Shown here piece by piece: positions 44,386 through 51,793 of a stretch of 64,000 bases of DNA. Location of the stretch: assembly GCF_000092845.1 (NCBI RefSeq), contig NC_014150.1:124001-188000 (forward strand), given 5' to 3'. Every line of letters starts with the position of its first letter. Position 1 is the stretch's first letter. Origin of the DNA: Brachyspira murdochii DSM 12563 (GTDB lineage: Bacteria; Spirochaetota; Brachyspiria; Brachyspirales; Brachyspiraceae). A program made the position numbers and the translations under genes. The notes beneath the pieces were generated by a model. It searched no databases and had not been told where the DNA came from. It was given only the letters and a program-made list of their open reading frames with translations.

Positions 44386-45212
44386 AAAAGATTTTAATAT
44401 TAGGCGGAACTGGAATGCTTGGCAATACCGTTGTTAGGCATTTCATTAACAACAAAAATTATGATGTTCATTTTACATATAGAAATGAAAAAGTAGCTTT
44501 TGATAATTTTGATAAAAATAAAGGTATCAAATTTGACTCTCTTACTGATAATATAAATAATTTAAACAAAGATTTTAATTATGTTATCAATTGTATCGGT
44601 ATTATAAAACCTTTTATGTTTAATAATATGAGAGATTCTATTTTCATAAATTCAATTTTTCCATGGAATGCTGCTAATTGGTGTAAAGAAAAGAATATTA
44701 AATTTATTCATATAACTACAGACTGTGTATTTGATGGACTTAAAGGTAAATACAATGAACTTGATGAACATAATGCATTAGATGAATATGGAAAATCTAA
44801 ATCTCTGGGTGAACCTAGAGGGAAATGCATGATATTGCGTACAAGTATAATAGGTGAAGAAATACATAAAAATGCTAGTTTAATTTGTTGGGCTAAATCA
44901 CAAAAAGGTAAGTCTGTAAACGGATTTTTAAATCATTTTTGGAATGGTATTACAACAAAACAATATGCCACAATTTGTGAACAAATAATAGAAAATAATC
45001 TATATGAAGAAGATTTATTTCATATACATTCTAAAGATATAGTAAGCAAATATCAAATGTTAGAATATTTTAATGAAAAATATGATTTAAATCTCAAAAT
45101 AAAACCATATATAACTAATCCTATATGTGATAGAAGTTTATCATCTATTAAGGAATTATGCTGTAAATTAGATATACCTACAGTAAAAGAACAAATAAAT
45201 AATTTGGAGTAA
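44382..45212 (+). CDS. RmlD-like SDR sugar reductase
   Basis: 276 residues. The Rossmann loop is ILGGTGMLGNTVVRHF, VINCIGIIKP marks the NAD(P) strand, and the active site shows ITTDCVFDG with YGKSKSLGE (Y-x3-K). It resembles dTDP-4-dehydrorhamnose reductase but rmlABC are not in the window. The RmlD-like reductase (WbvR type) is used with a CapE/FnlA-like dehydratase and a 2-epimerase in UDP-L-QuiNAc synthesis, which is my preferred reading; UDP-L-FucNAc is an alternative. It overlaps the GT2-GT4 gene by four bases and precedes the dehydratase gene by five. Confidence 0.82.
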   Translation: MKKILILGGTGMLGNTVVRHFINNKNYDVHFTYRNEKVAFDNFDKNKGIKFDSLTDNINNLNKDFNYVINCIGIIKPFMFNNMRDSIFINSIFPWNAANWCKEKNIKFIHITTDCVFDGLKGKYNELDEHNALDEYGKSKSLGEPRGKCMILRTSIIGEEIHKNASLICWAKSQKGKSVNGFLNHFWNGITTKQYATICEQIIENNLYEEDLFHIHSKDIVSKYQMLEYFNEKYDLNLKIKPYITNPICDRSLSSIKELCCKLDIPTVKEQINNLE

Positions 45213-45217
45213 TTATT

Positions 45218-46228
45218 ATGTTTAAAGATAAAATTTTATTAATAACCGGCGGTACTGGATCTTTTGGTAATAAAATGCTTAGATACTTTATAAACAATAC
45301 TGATATAAAAGAAGTAAGAGTATTTTCTAGAGATGAAGAAAAACAGGATAGAATGCGTACTGAATTAAAAGATGATAGAATAAAATATTATATTGGTAAT
45401 GTTAGAGATTATAAAAGCATAAATGAAGCTTTAAGAAATGTAGATTTTGTATTCCATGCTGCAGCGTTGAAGCAAGTACCTTCTTGTGAATTTTATCCTA
45501 TACAAGCGGTGCATACTAATATAATTGGTTCAAGTAATGTAATAGATGCATGCATAGAAAATAAAGTAAAAAAACTTGTTATGTTATCGACCGACAAAGC
45601 CGTTTATCCTATTAATGCTATGGGTATGACAAAAGCTATTATGGAAAAATTAATGATTTCAAAGTCTAGAAATTTACCAAATGATGGTAATACCACTTTA
45701 TGTGCTACTAGATATGGAAATGTTATGGCTTCAAGGGGGTCTGTTATTCCATTATTTATAAAACAGTGTAAAGAAAATAAACCAATAACTGTAACAGATC
45801 CTAATATGACTAGATTTTTAATGTCATTAGATGAATCAGTAGACTTAGTATTATTTGCTTTCAATAATGCTGTAAATGGAGATATTTTTGTTCAAAAAGC
45901 ATCAGCATGCACTATTATGGATTTGGCATTAGCAATTAAGGAAATATTTAATCCTAATGTAGAAATAAAAATAATAGGTACAAGACATGGCGAAAAAACT
46001 TATGAAACTTTAATAAATAAAGAAGATATGATTAAAGCTGTTGATATGGGTAATTTCTATAAAATACCTGCCGATAATAGGGATTTAAATTATGATAAAT
46101 ACTTTATAGATGGTAATACAGAAATATCATCAAAAGAAGAATATAACTCAGATAATACCACTCGTTTAAATAAAGAACAAGTAAAAGAAAAGCTTTTGGC
46201 ATTAGATTATGTACAAAGTGAGCTTTAA
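45218..46228 (+). CDS. CapE/FnlA-like UDP-GlcNAc 4,6-dehydratase/5-epimerase
   Basis: 336 residues. The loop ITGGTGSFGNKMLRYF, the NAD-binding RVFSRDEEKQDRMR, AAALKQVPSCEFYPIQAVHT and STDKAVYPINAMGMTKA are characteristic of the CapE/FnlA/PseB group. In PseB-type enzymes Met and Lys follow the STDKA motif, as here (MTKA). The C-terminal part (RHGEKTYETLINKEDM) also fits. It probably starts the UDP-L-FucNAc or UDP-L-QuiNAc branch from UDP-GlcNAc. A PseB-like role in pseudaminic-acid synthesis is less likely because no PseC homologue is visible here. Confidence 0.92.
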   Translation: MFKDKILLITGGTGSFGNKMLRYFINNTDIKEVRVFSRDEEKQDRMRTELKDDRIKYYIGNVRDYKSINEALRNVDFVFHAAALKQVPSCEFYPIQAVHTNIIGSSNVIDACIENKVKKLVMLSTDKAVYPINAMGMTKAIMEKLMISKSRNLPNDGNTTLCATRYGNVMASRGSVIPLFIKQCKENKPITVTDPNMTRFLMSLDESVDLVLFAFNNAVNGDIFVQKASACTIMDLALAIKEIFNPNVEIKIIGTRHGEKTYETLINKEDMIKAVDMGNFYKIPADNRDLNYDKYFIDGNTEISSKEEYNSDNTTRLNKEQVKEKLLALDYVQSEL

Positions 46229-46281
46229 TATATTTATATTAAAATACCATATAATTAATATAAATATTTTAGGAAATTAAT

Positions 46282-47568
46282 ATGTTCGAATTAAAAGTTA
46301 AAGATAAAGAAGAGAATGGGTTCATATACAAAATAATGACATTAGATTTGGGAAATAAAATAGAAGAAATATATATAAAATTACCAGTATCAGAAAAAGA
46401 ATATTTAACAAAAAGTTATGATCCATATGTATTTTTTTATATATTTAAAATGATGTCTATAGGCGGAGATTGTAAAATAAAAGGTAATGTAAATAAATCA
46501 TTTTTAGATAATCTTGAAATGTTTATTGAATGTTGGAAAATATGGTTACCTGATAAATGCAAAAATATAAAAATAATTGCTTATGATGAAATAGATGATG
46601 AACCTAAAAAACTTAATAATGATGCTGTAATGTGTTTCTCTGGTGGATTAGACTCGATTTCAACTTTATACAGACACTATAAAGGATTAGCAGGAAGAAA
46701 CAACAAAAATATAAAAAAACTATTAAAAATAGGTGGAGCAAGGACTCCTACAGTAATAATGGCAAATACTGATTTAGATTATAACAAAATAAATGAAGAA
46801 ATATCTAAAAGAATCATAAATATAGCAAATGATATAAAATATGAAGTTATTGATATTGATACTAATTTATATACAGTATCTAGTATATTCGATTGGGGTG
46901 ATGAATTTATAGCACTATTTATATCTGTAATGATGTTATATCAAGATACTTATAATAATTTAATAATTGCTTCAGACGAATTTATTGCCCAAGATTCTAT
47001 AATGGTACCACATGGTTCAAATCCGATATCAAACAAATTTATTAAATCTAACTGTTTTAATCTTATTACAGATGGAGAATTTTTAACTAGAATAGATAAA
47101 ATGAATGTTATAAAAGATTGGAAATATGCATTAAATAAACTTGATGCATGTGATTCATACAGATCAAAAGAATACAAATTATGCGGTAGATGCAAAAAAT
47201 GCATGATAACAAAATTAAATTATAAAATAATTAATGCTAATGTTAATTTTTATGATATATATGATGATCCTAGTTTTAATCTAGATGCCTATTCTTCTTT
47301 AGGAGAATATTTTAATATATTTTATAAAGAAATATTATATTATGACAAACTTCATGGTAATGTTCCTAAATACATTATTAATAATTTAAATAATATATTA
47401 AGCCCACAAAAAATATCAAAATCAGATGAATTTATAAAAAAATTAGCTTGGTGGATACCAATAAAAAAACTAAGAGATAAGTTTAGAAATTATTACTTAG
47501 AACAGAACAGAACAGAACAGAACAGAACAGAACAGAACAGAACAGAACAGAACAGAACAGAACAGTAA
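46282..47568 (+). CDS. PP-loop ATPase (QueC-like) with WWIP module and EQNRT repeat tail
   Basis: 428 residues. The PP-loop motif is FSGGLDSISTLYRHY at about residue 116, and a later HGSNPISNKF and the cysteine cluster CGRCKKC resemble 7-cyano-7-deazaguanine synthase (QueC) or N-acetyl-sugar amidotransferases. The N-terminal 100 residues have no recognised match. In a sugar locus an amide-forming or sulfur-transfer role on a sugar is plausible, but the substrate is unknown. After about residue 390 comes KLAWWIPIKKLRDKFRN, then EQNRT repeats (13 copies of AACAG) and an immediate stop. AGGA precedes the ATG. Confidence 0.75.
   Translation: MFELKVKDKEENGFIYKIMTLDLGNKIEEIYIKLPVSEKEYLTKSYDPYVFFYIFKMMSIGGDCKIKGNVNKSFLDNLEMFIECWKIWLPDKCKNIKIIAYDEIDDEPKKLNNDAVMCFSGGLDSISTLYRHYKGLAGRNNKNIKKLLKIGGARTPTVIMANTDLDYNKINEEISKRIINIANDIKYEVIDIDTNLYTVSSIFDWGDEFIALFISVMMLYQDTYNNLIIASDEFIAQDSIMVPHGSNPISNKFIKSNCFNLITDGEFLTRIDKMNVIKDWKYALNKLDACDSYRSKEYKLCGRCKKCMITKLNYKIINANVNFYDIYDDPSFNLDAYSSLGEYFNIFYKEILYYDKLHGNVPKYIINNLNNILSPQKISKSDEFIKKLAWWIPIKKLRDKFRNYYLEQNRTEQNRTEQNRTEQNRTEQ
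47499..47565 (+). repeat. Pentanucleotide repeat ACAGA (coding strand), about 13.4 copies
   Basis: 67 bases; 13 exact AACAG units (47501-47565) preceded by a matching AG. The peptide is EQNRT. The present register stops directly after the array. Loss of one unit would open a 25-codon tail, beginning VNKYGYYN and ending KNIA; gain of one would give a stop after three codons. Confidence 0.97.
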
Positions 47569-47685
47569 ATAAATATGGTTATTATAATATAATAGTATTT
47601 AATAAATTTCAATATTTAAATGTTAAAAATATTGCTTAATTATATTTCTCACATTTAAATAATAATTATATATTAAGAGTTTATT

Positions 47686-50289
47686 ATGAAAAATAATAAT
47701 ATTGATATACTAGCTAAAAGTGAATGTACAGGATGCTCAGTTTGCTATCATATATGTCCGCATAATGCAATTAATATGATAGAAAATGAAAAAGGATTTT
47801 ATAATCCTGTTATAAACAAGGACAAATGCACTAATTGTGGTATATGTGTAAAACAATGTCATGCTTTAAATGATAATTTTAAAACAGAATATGAACAAGA
47901 AATATATGATGTAAGGGCTAATGATGATATAAGAATGAAAAGTTCATCTGGCGGAATATTTACACTTATTTCTAATTACATATTAGAAAACAATGGATAT
48001 GTATGTGGGGCTAGTTTTACAGATGACTGGATTGGAGTTGAACATATCATAATTAATGATAAAAAAGATCTTGATAAATTAAGAGGATCAAAATATATAG
48101 AAAGTAATTTAAATAATACATTTCTAGAAATAAAAAAATTACTTAACGAAAAAAAGCAAGTTTTATTCACAGGATGTCCATGTCAGGTATCAGCTTTAAA
48201 TTTTTATCTAAATAAGAAATATGATAATTTAATTACAATTGATATACTTTGTAATAGTGTACCAGCACAAAAAGTATGGAAAAAATATTTAAAAGAATTA
48301 TTTAGTAATGAAGATATAAGAAATATTGAGTATATAAGTTTTAGAGACAAATCGAAATTTGGTTGGAATATAGATCATAAAATATATATAAAATTAAAAA
48401 ATGGGGAATATTTAGTAAAAGGACTTGAAAGCATATATTTAAAATCATTTTTTAATCATATTTCTATTAAAGATCAATGTATAACATGTAAATATAGAAA
48501 TTATAAAAGAGTTGGTGATATTACTATAGGGGATTACTGGTCTGTAGAAAATAATGATAACAAAGGAGTATCTTTAGTTTTAATTAATACAGAAAAAGGA
48601 AAAAGTACATTCAATAATATAAAAAAAGACTGTATGTATAAAGATATAACTGAATATAAAAAAAAGTATGAACAATTAAATTGGGCATTATATGGAAAAA
48701 TAAAAAAATCTGAAAATAGAAAATATTTTTTTCACAATATTGACAATAAGTCATTAAATGATATTTATGATAAATATGATGTTGGTCTTATTGGATTATG
48801 GTTTGCAAGTAATTATGGTGCAGTATTAACTTATTATGCATTATATAAATTACTAAAAAAATTTAATTTATCAATTTTAGTTATAGATCCTATGGAAAAT
48901 AACTGTAATGTAGACTGGTGTATAAATGGGTTTGCTAGAGAATTTGCATCAAAATATTATAATGATATAGAACTATTAGATGAAAAAATAAATAACAAAT
49001 GTTCAACTTTCATAACAGCTTCTGACCAATTATGGAATATATATACAATGGAAAAGCAAGGAATAGTAACAAATCTTGAAAAGTATAGATATTTTTTAGA
49101 TTTTGTAGATAATGATAAAAAGAAAATTGCTATTGCAACATCTTATGGAGATGATAATGACAATTTAATAGATAATGAAAATACTAAAAAAAGACTGTTA
49201 ATAAATCACTATCTTTCACAGTTTGATTACTTATCAGTAAGAGAAAAAGAATGTGCAAATTTTATTAATGAAAATTTAAATTTAAAAGCAGAATTTATAT
49301 TAGACCCTGTTTTTTTAATTGATAAAACAGAATATATTAAATTAATAGAAAATACTGAAAATAAAATTCTAGAAAAAGATTATATACTAGCATATTATTA
49401 CAAAGTAGAACATATTGAAGCTACAAACAATATAGCAAATAAATTAGATAAGAAAATAATATACACTACATTTAAAGAATCTCCTGAAGAATGGTTATCA
49501 TTAGTAAATAATGCCTCATTCATAATTACAGATGGGTTTCATGGCATATGTTTTTCAGTAATATTTAATAAGCCATTTGTATGTATAAGGGATGATTATT
49601 ATTCTTCACAACTTTATAGAATAAAAACTATATTAGAGTTACTAAATATATCTGAAAGATTAATATCTGACATTAAAATTTTACAAAGTAATATATACAA
49701 CTTTTTATATCTTGATTTTAGTGAAATAAATGAGAAATTAAATTTAGAAATAGAAAGATCATTAAAGTGGATAAAAAATGCCTTAGATAGTGAAAAAATA
49801 TTAAAAAAAACTTCATATAAAAATGATTTATTAAATTTCTTAATATCTGAAAACAAAAAATTAATTCATATAACTAATAATATATATTCTAGTATAGATA
49901 AAGTTAGTAATAATATATATTCTGATGTGGATAAAATTAGCAATAGTATTTATTCGGATATAAATAAAATATTGGAAAAAACTCAATCTAATATTAATTG
50001 GATAAGATTATTTGGAATATATAATGATAAAAAATATATATATTTATATTTTTTTGGAATAAAAATAACTATTAATATTGTCAATAAATTAGATAAAATA
50101 GCTTGGTGGATACCAATAAAAAAATGGAGAAATAATTTTAGGAACAAGTTTATAATAAGACCAGACCAGACCAGACCAGACCAGACCAGACCAGACCTTG
50201 AATTAATATGTATATATTACATATATTCTTATAATAATATAGAAAATGAAAAATTACAACCTATGGTGCAATACAAAATCGCAGCATAG
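47686..50289 (+). CDS. FrhB-like and polysaccharide pyruvyl transferase fusion with repeat and polar tail
   Basis: 867 residues. Residues about 10-60 hold two ferredoxin-type clusters (CTGCSVCYHICP and CTNCGICVKQCH). Residues about 80-345 are an FrhB/FdhB-like domain (SSGGIFTLIS, FTGCPCQVSALN, CITCKYRNYKRVGDITIGDY). Residues about 360-640 are a pyruvyl-transferase domain (LWFASNYGAVLTYYALYKLL, ATSYGDD, TDGFHGICFSVIFNKPF). A coiled coil with repeated IYSDIDKISN-like units follows, then LFGIYNDKKY, FFGIKITIN, KIAWWIPIKKWRNNFRNK, DQTRP repeats and a tail ending QPMVQYKIAA. Context suggests pyruvylation of a sugar; the FrhB part may supply or sense electrons, which is inference. Confidence 0.82.
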   Translation: MKNNNIDILAKSECTGCSVCYHICPHNAINMIENEKGFYNPVINKDKCTNCGICVKQCHALNDNFKTEYEQEIYDVRANDDIRMKSSSGGIFTLISNYILENNGYVCGASFTDDWIGVEHIIINDKKDLDKLRGSKYIESNLNNTFLEIKKLLNEKKQVLFTGCPCQVSALNFYLNKKYDNLITIDILCNSVPAQKVWKKYLKELFSNEDIRNIEYISFRDKSKFGWNIDHKIYIKLKNGEYLVKGLESIYLKSFFNHISIKDQCITCKYRNYKRVGDITIGDYWSVENNDNKGVSLVLINTEKGKSTFNNIKKDCMYKDITEYKKKYEQLNWALYGKIKKSENRKYFFHNIDNKSLNDIYDKYDVGLIGLWFASNYGAVLTYYALYKLLKKFNLSILVIDPMENNCNVDWCINGFAREFASKYYNDIELLDEKINNKCSTFITASDQLWNIYTMEKQGIVTNLEKYRYFLDFVDNDKKKIAIATSYGDDNDNLIDNENTKKRLLINHYLSQFDYLSVREKECANFINENLNLKAEFILDPVFLIDKTEYIKLIENTENKILEKDYILAYYYKVEHIEATNNIANKLDKKIIYTTFKESPEEWLSLVNNASFIITDGFHGICFSVIFNKPFVCIRDDYYSSQLYRIKTILELLNISERLISDIKILQSNIYNFLYLDFSEINEKLNLEIERSLKWIKNALDSEKILKKTSYKNDLLNFLISENKKLIHITNNIYSSIDKVSNNIYSDVDKISNSIYSDINKILEKTQSNINWIRLFGIYNDKKYIYLYFFGIKITINIVNKLDKIAWWIPIKKWRNNFRNKFIIRPDQTRPDQTRPDLELICIYYIYSYNNIENEKLQPMVQYKIAA
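50158..50197 (+). repeat. Pentanucleotide repeat CCAGA (coding strand), 8 copies
   Basis: 40 bases of exact repeat in the FrhB-pyruvyltransferase gene. The current register leads into the polar tail. Loss of one unit gives a stop after Arg-Pro; gain of one gives a stop after Thr-Leu-Asn. Confidence 0.97.
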
Positions 50290-50298
50290 GTTAATTTT
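50258..50298 (+). terminator. Tail-encoding terminator-like hairpin at the end of the right arm
   Basis: AACCTATG (50258-50265) pairs with CATAGGTT (50285-50292), and the stop TAG (50287-50289) lies in the second arm. The following run is only AATTTT, so termination may be weaker than at 23.6 and 26.2 kb. Confidence 0.65.
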
Positions 50299-50410
50299 AT
50301 ACATTAACTAATTATTATACCTGTTTCAGAAGTACTTGACAAGATTCCAAATGTACTAACTATTAAAATTATGTTTTATATATTTTATATTAATCATTTT
50401 AATAATAAAT

Positions 50411-50545
50411 ATGCAGTCTTTTTACGTCTCCCCGCAGATGTATTTTGTATTGGTTAACACAAGGTATGTGCCTATTCGGAAAAATGAGTGGCGGTGTCAT
50501 CAAAAGCATGTAGAACATAGGCTAGTAGCCACAATTAATAAATAA
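50411..50545 (+). other. GC-enriched stretch, possible 44-codon ORF or RNA element
   Basis: In the 346-bp gap after the right arm, this part is less AT-rich than its surroundings. A frame opens with ATG at 50411 and runs 44 codons to TAA at 50543-50545, reading MQSFYVSPQMYF near its start, with CGG, CCG and GCC codons that are rare in this genome. There is no ribosome binding site. It also contains short inverted pieces (GCCTAT with ATAGGC), so a small RNA or a remnant of inserted DNA is as likely. I cannot match it to a known RNA class. Confidence 0.3.
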
Positions 50546-50635
50546 AATTAGTTTTGAAACAAGTCTATTTTACACATTAAATAAATTCCTTGTTCTTTAA
50601 AGTATTAATTTTACAAATAGAAAAAGAGGATAAAA

Positions 50636-51748
50636 ATGAAAACAAATTTTAAAGTTATAATTTTAAGTTTATTGTTAGTAGTTTCATGCAGCAATTCAAA
50701 TAATAATAAGAAATCAAATAATATACAAGCAAATATTGATATTCCTTTAACTGAAAATGAAAAATTATACAATTATGAAGTAGTATATTTTATGTCAGAT
50801 AGTGGAGAGTATGTGAGCTCTGCTTTAACATATAATACAAATAATTTAGGTACAATTGTTTATACAGACTCTAATCAAAATTCAGTAACATTCAATGTAG
50901 AAAGAATAGGCGAACTTGATGAAGGAAGCATATCAGCAGTTTCTTATGATGACAAGACTTTAGACGGAAATATTCCAAATATATTATATCCTTTTGATGC
51001 TAAAATAGATGGTAAAGAAATAATTTTTAACTCAGTTAAAAGTTCTGTAACAGGAGCAAGAATAATTGAATATACATACACAAATATTTCACCTAATAGA
51101 GATAATATATTTGAATATAAAAATTCTATATTTGTATTGAACAATGAAAATAATTCAGAAACTATAAATAAAATCAATATGGATATAAATAAAGAGTTTT
51201 CTATAACTGATGCAGCTTCTTTTAATGATTTAGAATCATTATTAAAAAAAGAAAATATAATAAGCAATAAAATGAATACCTATTATGATGAATGGGTAAA
51301 CTCTGATTATATAGCCAACACATCAGAAGATTTAAGTCAATACTGCATAAATTATTTAAGCGAAAAATTTATTTCAATAAACAGATTTATATATGAGTAC
51401 ACAGGAGGTGCACATGGAACCTATGCTACAGTATACAGTGTTTATTCATTAGAAAACGGAAATAAATTAAAAATAGAAGATTTAATAACAGACTTAAAAA
51501 ATACTGACTTACTTAATTTAATAAAAGACAAACTATTAAAAATAGATGGAAGAGATAAGAGATCTTATTTTGATTTGAATGAACTTTCATTAGAAAACAA
51601 TAATTTTTATATTACACAAAATGGTTTAGTATTTACTTGGGGAATATACGAAATTGGACCTTATTCTATTGGAGAGACTAGAGTATTAATACCAACAGAA
51701 GAAATAAAGCCTTATTTAAAAGACGAGTACAAAACTATATTTGAATAA
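50636..51748 (+). CDS. Lipoprotein with DUF4163/DUF3298-like domains
   Basis: 370 residues. A signal peptide ends with the lipobox LLVVSCS (Cys about residue 18), so the protein is lipid anchored. The C-terminal half has YEYTGGAHGTYATVYSVYSL followed by ENGNKLKIEDLI, the GGAHG signature of DUF3298, known from RsiV-like and PdaC proteins. The middle part (VKSSVTGARIIEYTYTN region) may be a DUF4163-like unit. Some relatives bind lysozyme or peptidoglycan; here the role is unassigned. AAAGAGG precedes the ATG, and a bidirectional terminator follows. Confidence 0.78.
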   Translation: MKTNFKVIILSLLLVVSCSNSNNNKKSNNIQANIDIPLTENEKLYNYEVVYFMSDSGEYVSSALTYNTNNLGTIVYTDSNQNSVTFNVERIGELDEGSISAVSYDDKTLDGNIPNILYPFDAKIDGKEIIFNSVKSSVTGARIIEYTYTNISPNRDNIFEYKNSIFVLNNENNSETINKINMDINKEFSITDAASFNDLESLLKKENIISNKMNTYYDEWVNSDYIANTSEDLSQYCINYLSEKFISINRFIYEYTGGAHGTYATVYSVYSLENGNKLKIEDLITDLKNTDLLNLIKDKLLKIDGRDKRSYFDLNELSLENNNFYITQNGLVFTWGIYEIGPYSIGETRVLIPTEEIKPYLKDEYKTIFE

Positions 51749-51756
51749 AGTTTATA

Positions 51757-51786
51757 AGAGGGTAGTTATTAATTTAACTATCCTCT
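51757..51786. terminator. Bidirectional terminator between convergent genes
   Basis: A 12-bp stem with one wobble pair (51757-51768 with 51775-51786) and a 6-base loop, with A/T runs on each side. It ends the lipoprotein gene and the DUF262 gene, which face each other. Confidence 0.75.
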
Positions 51787-51793
51787 AAAATTT

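Noticed and set aside
46282-47568. Assignment as true QueC of queuosine synthesis
   Set aside because: The PP-loop and cysteine cluster resemble QueC, but the protein is much longer, lies within a sugar locus and lacks the other que genes nearby.
21564-50197. The arrays as assembly artefacts
   Set aside because: They differ in unit (CCAGA, GCAGA, ACAGA), copy number and flanks, and most lead into conserved tails. Exact copy number may still be misassembled, so it should be checked in long reads.
50411-50545. 4.5S RNA, 6S RNA, tmRNA or RNase P RNA
   Set aside because: None of the conserved core sequences of these RNAs could be found on either strand.
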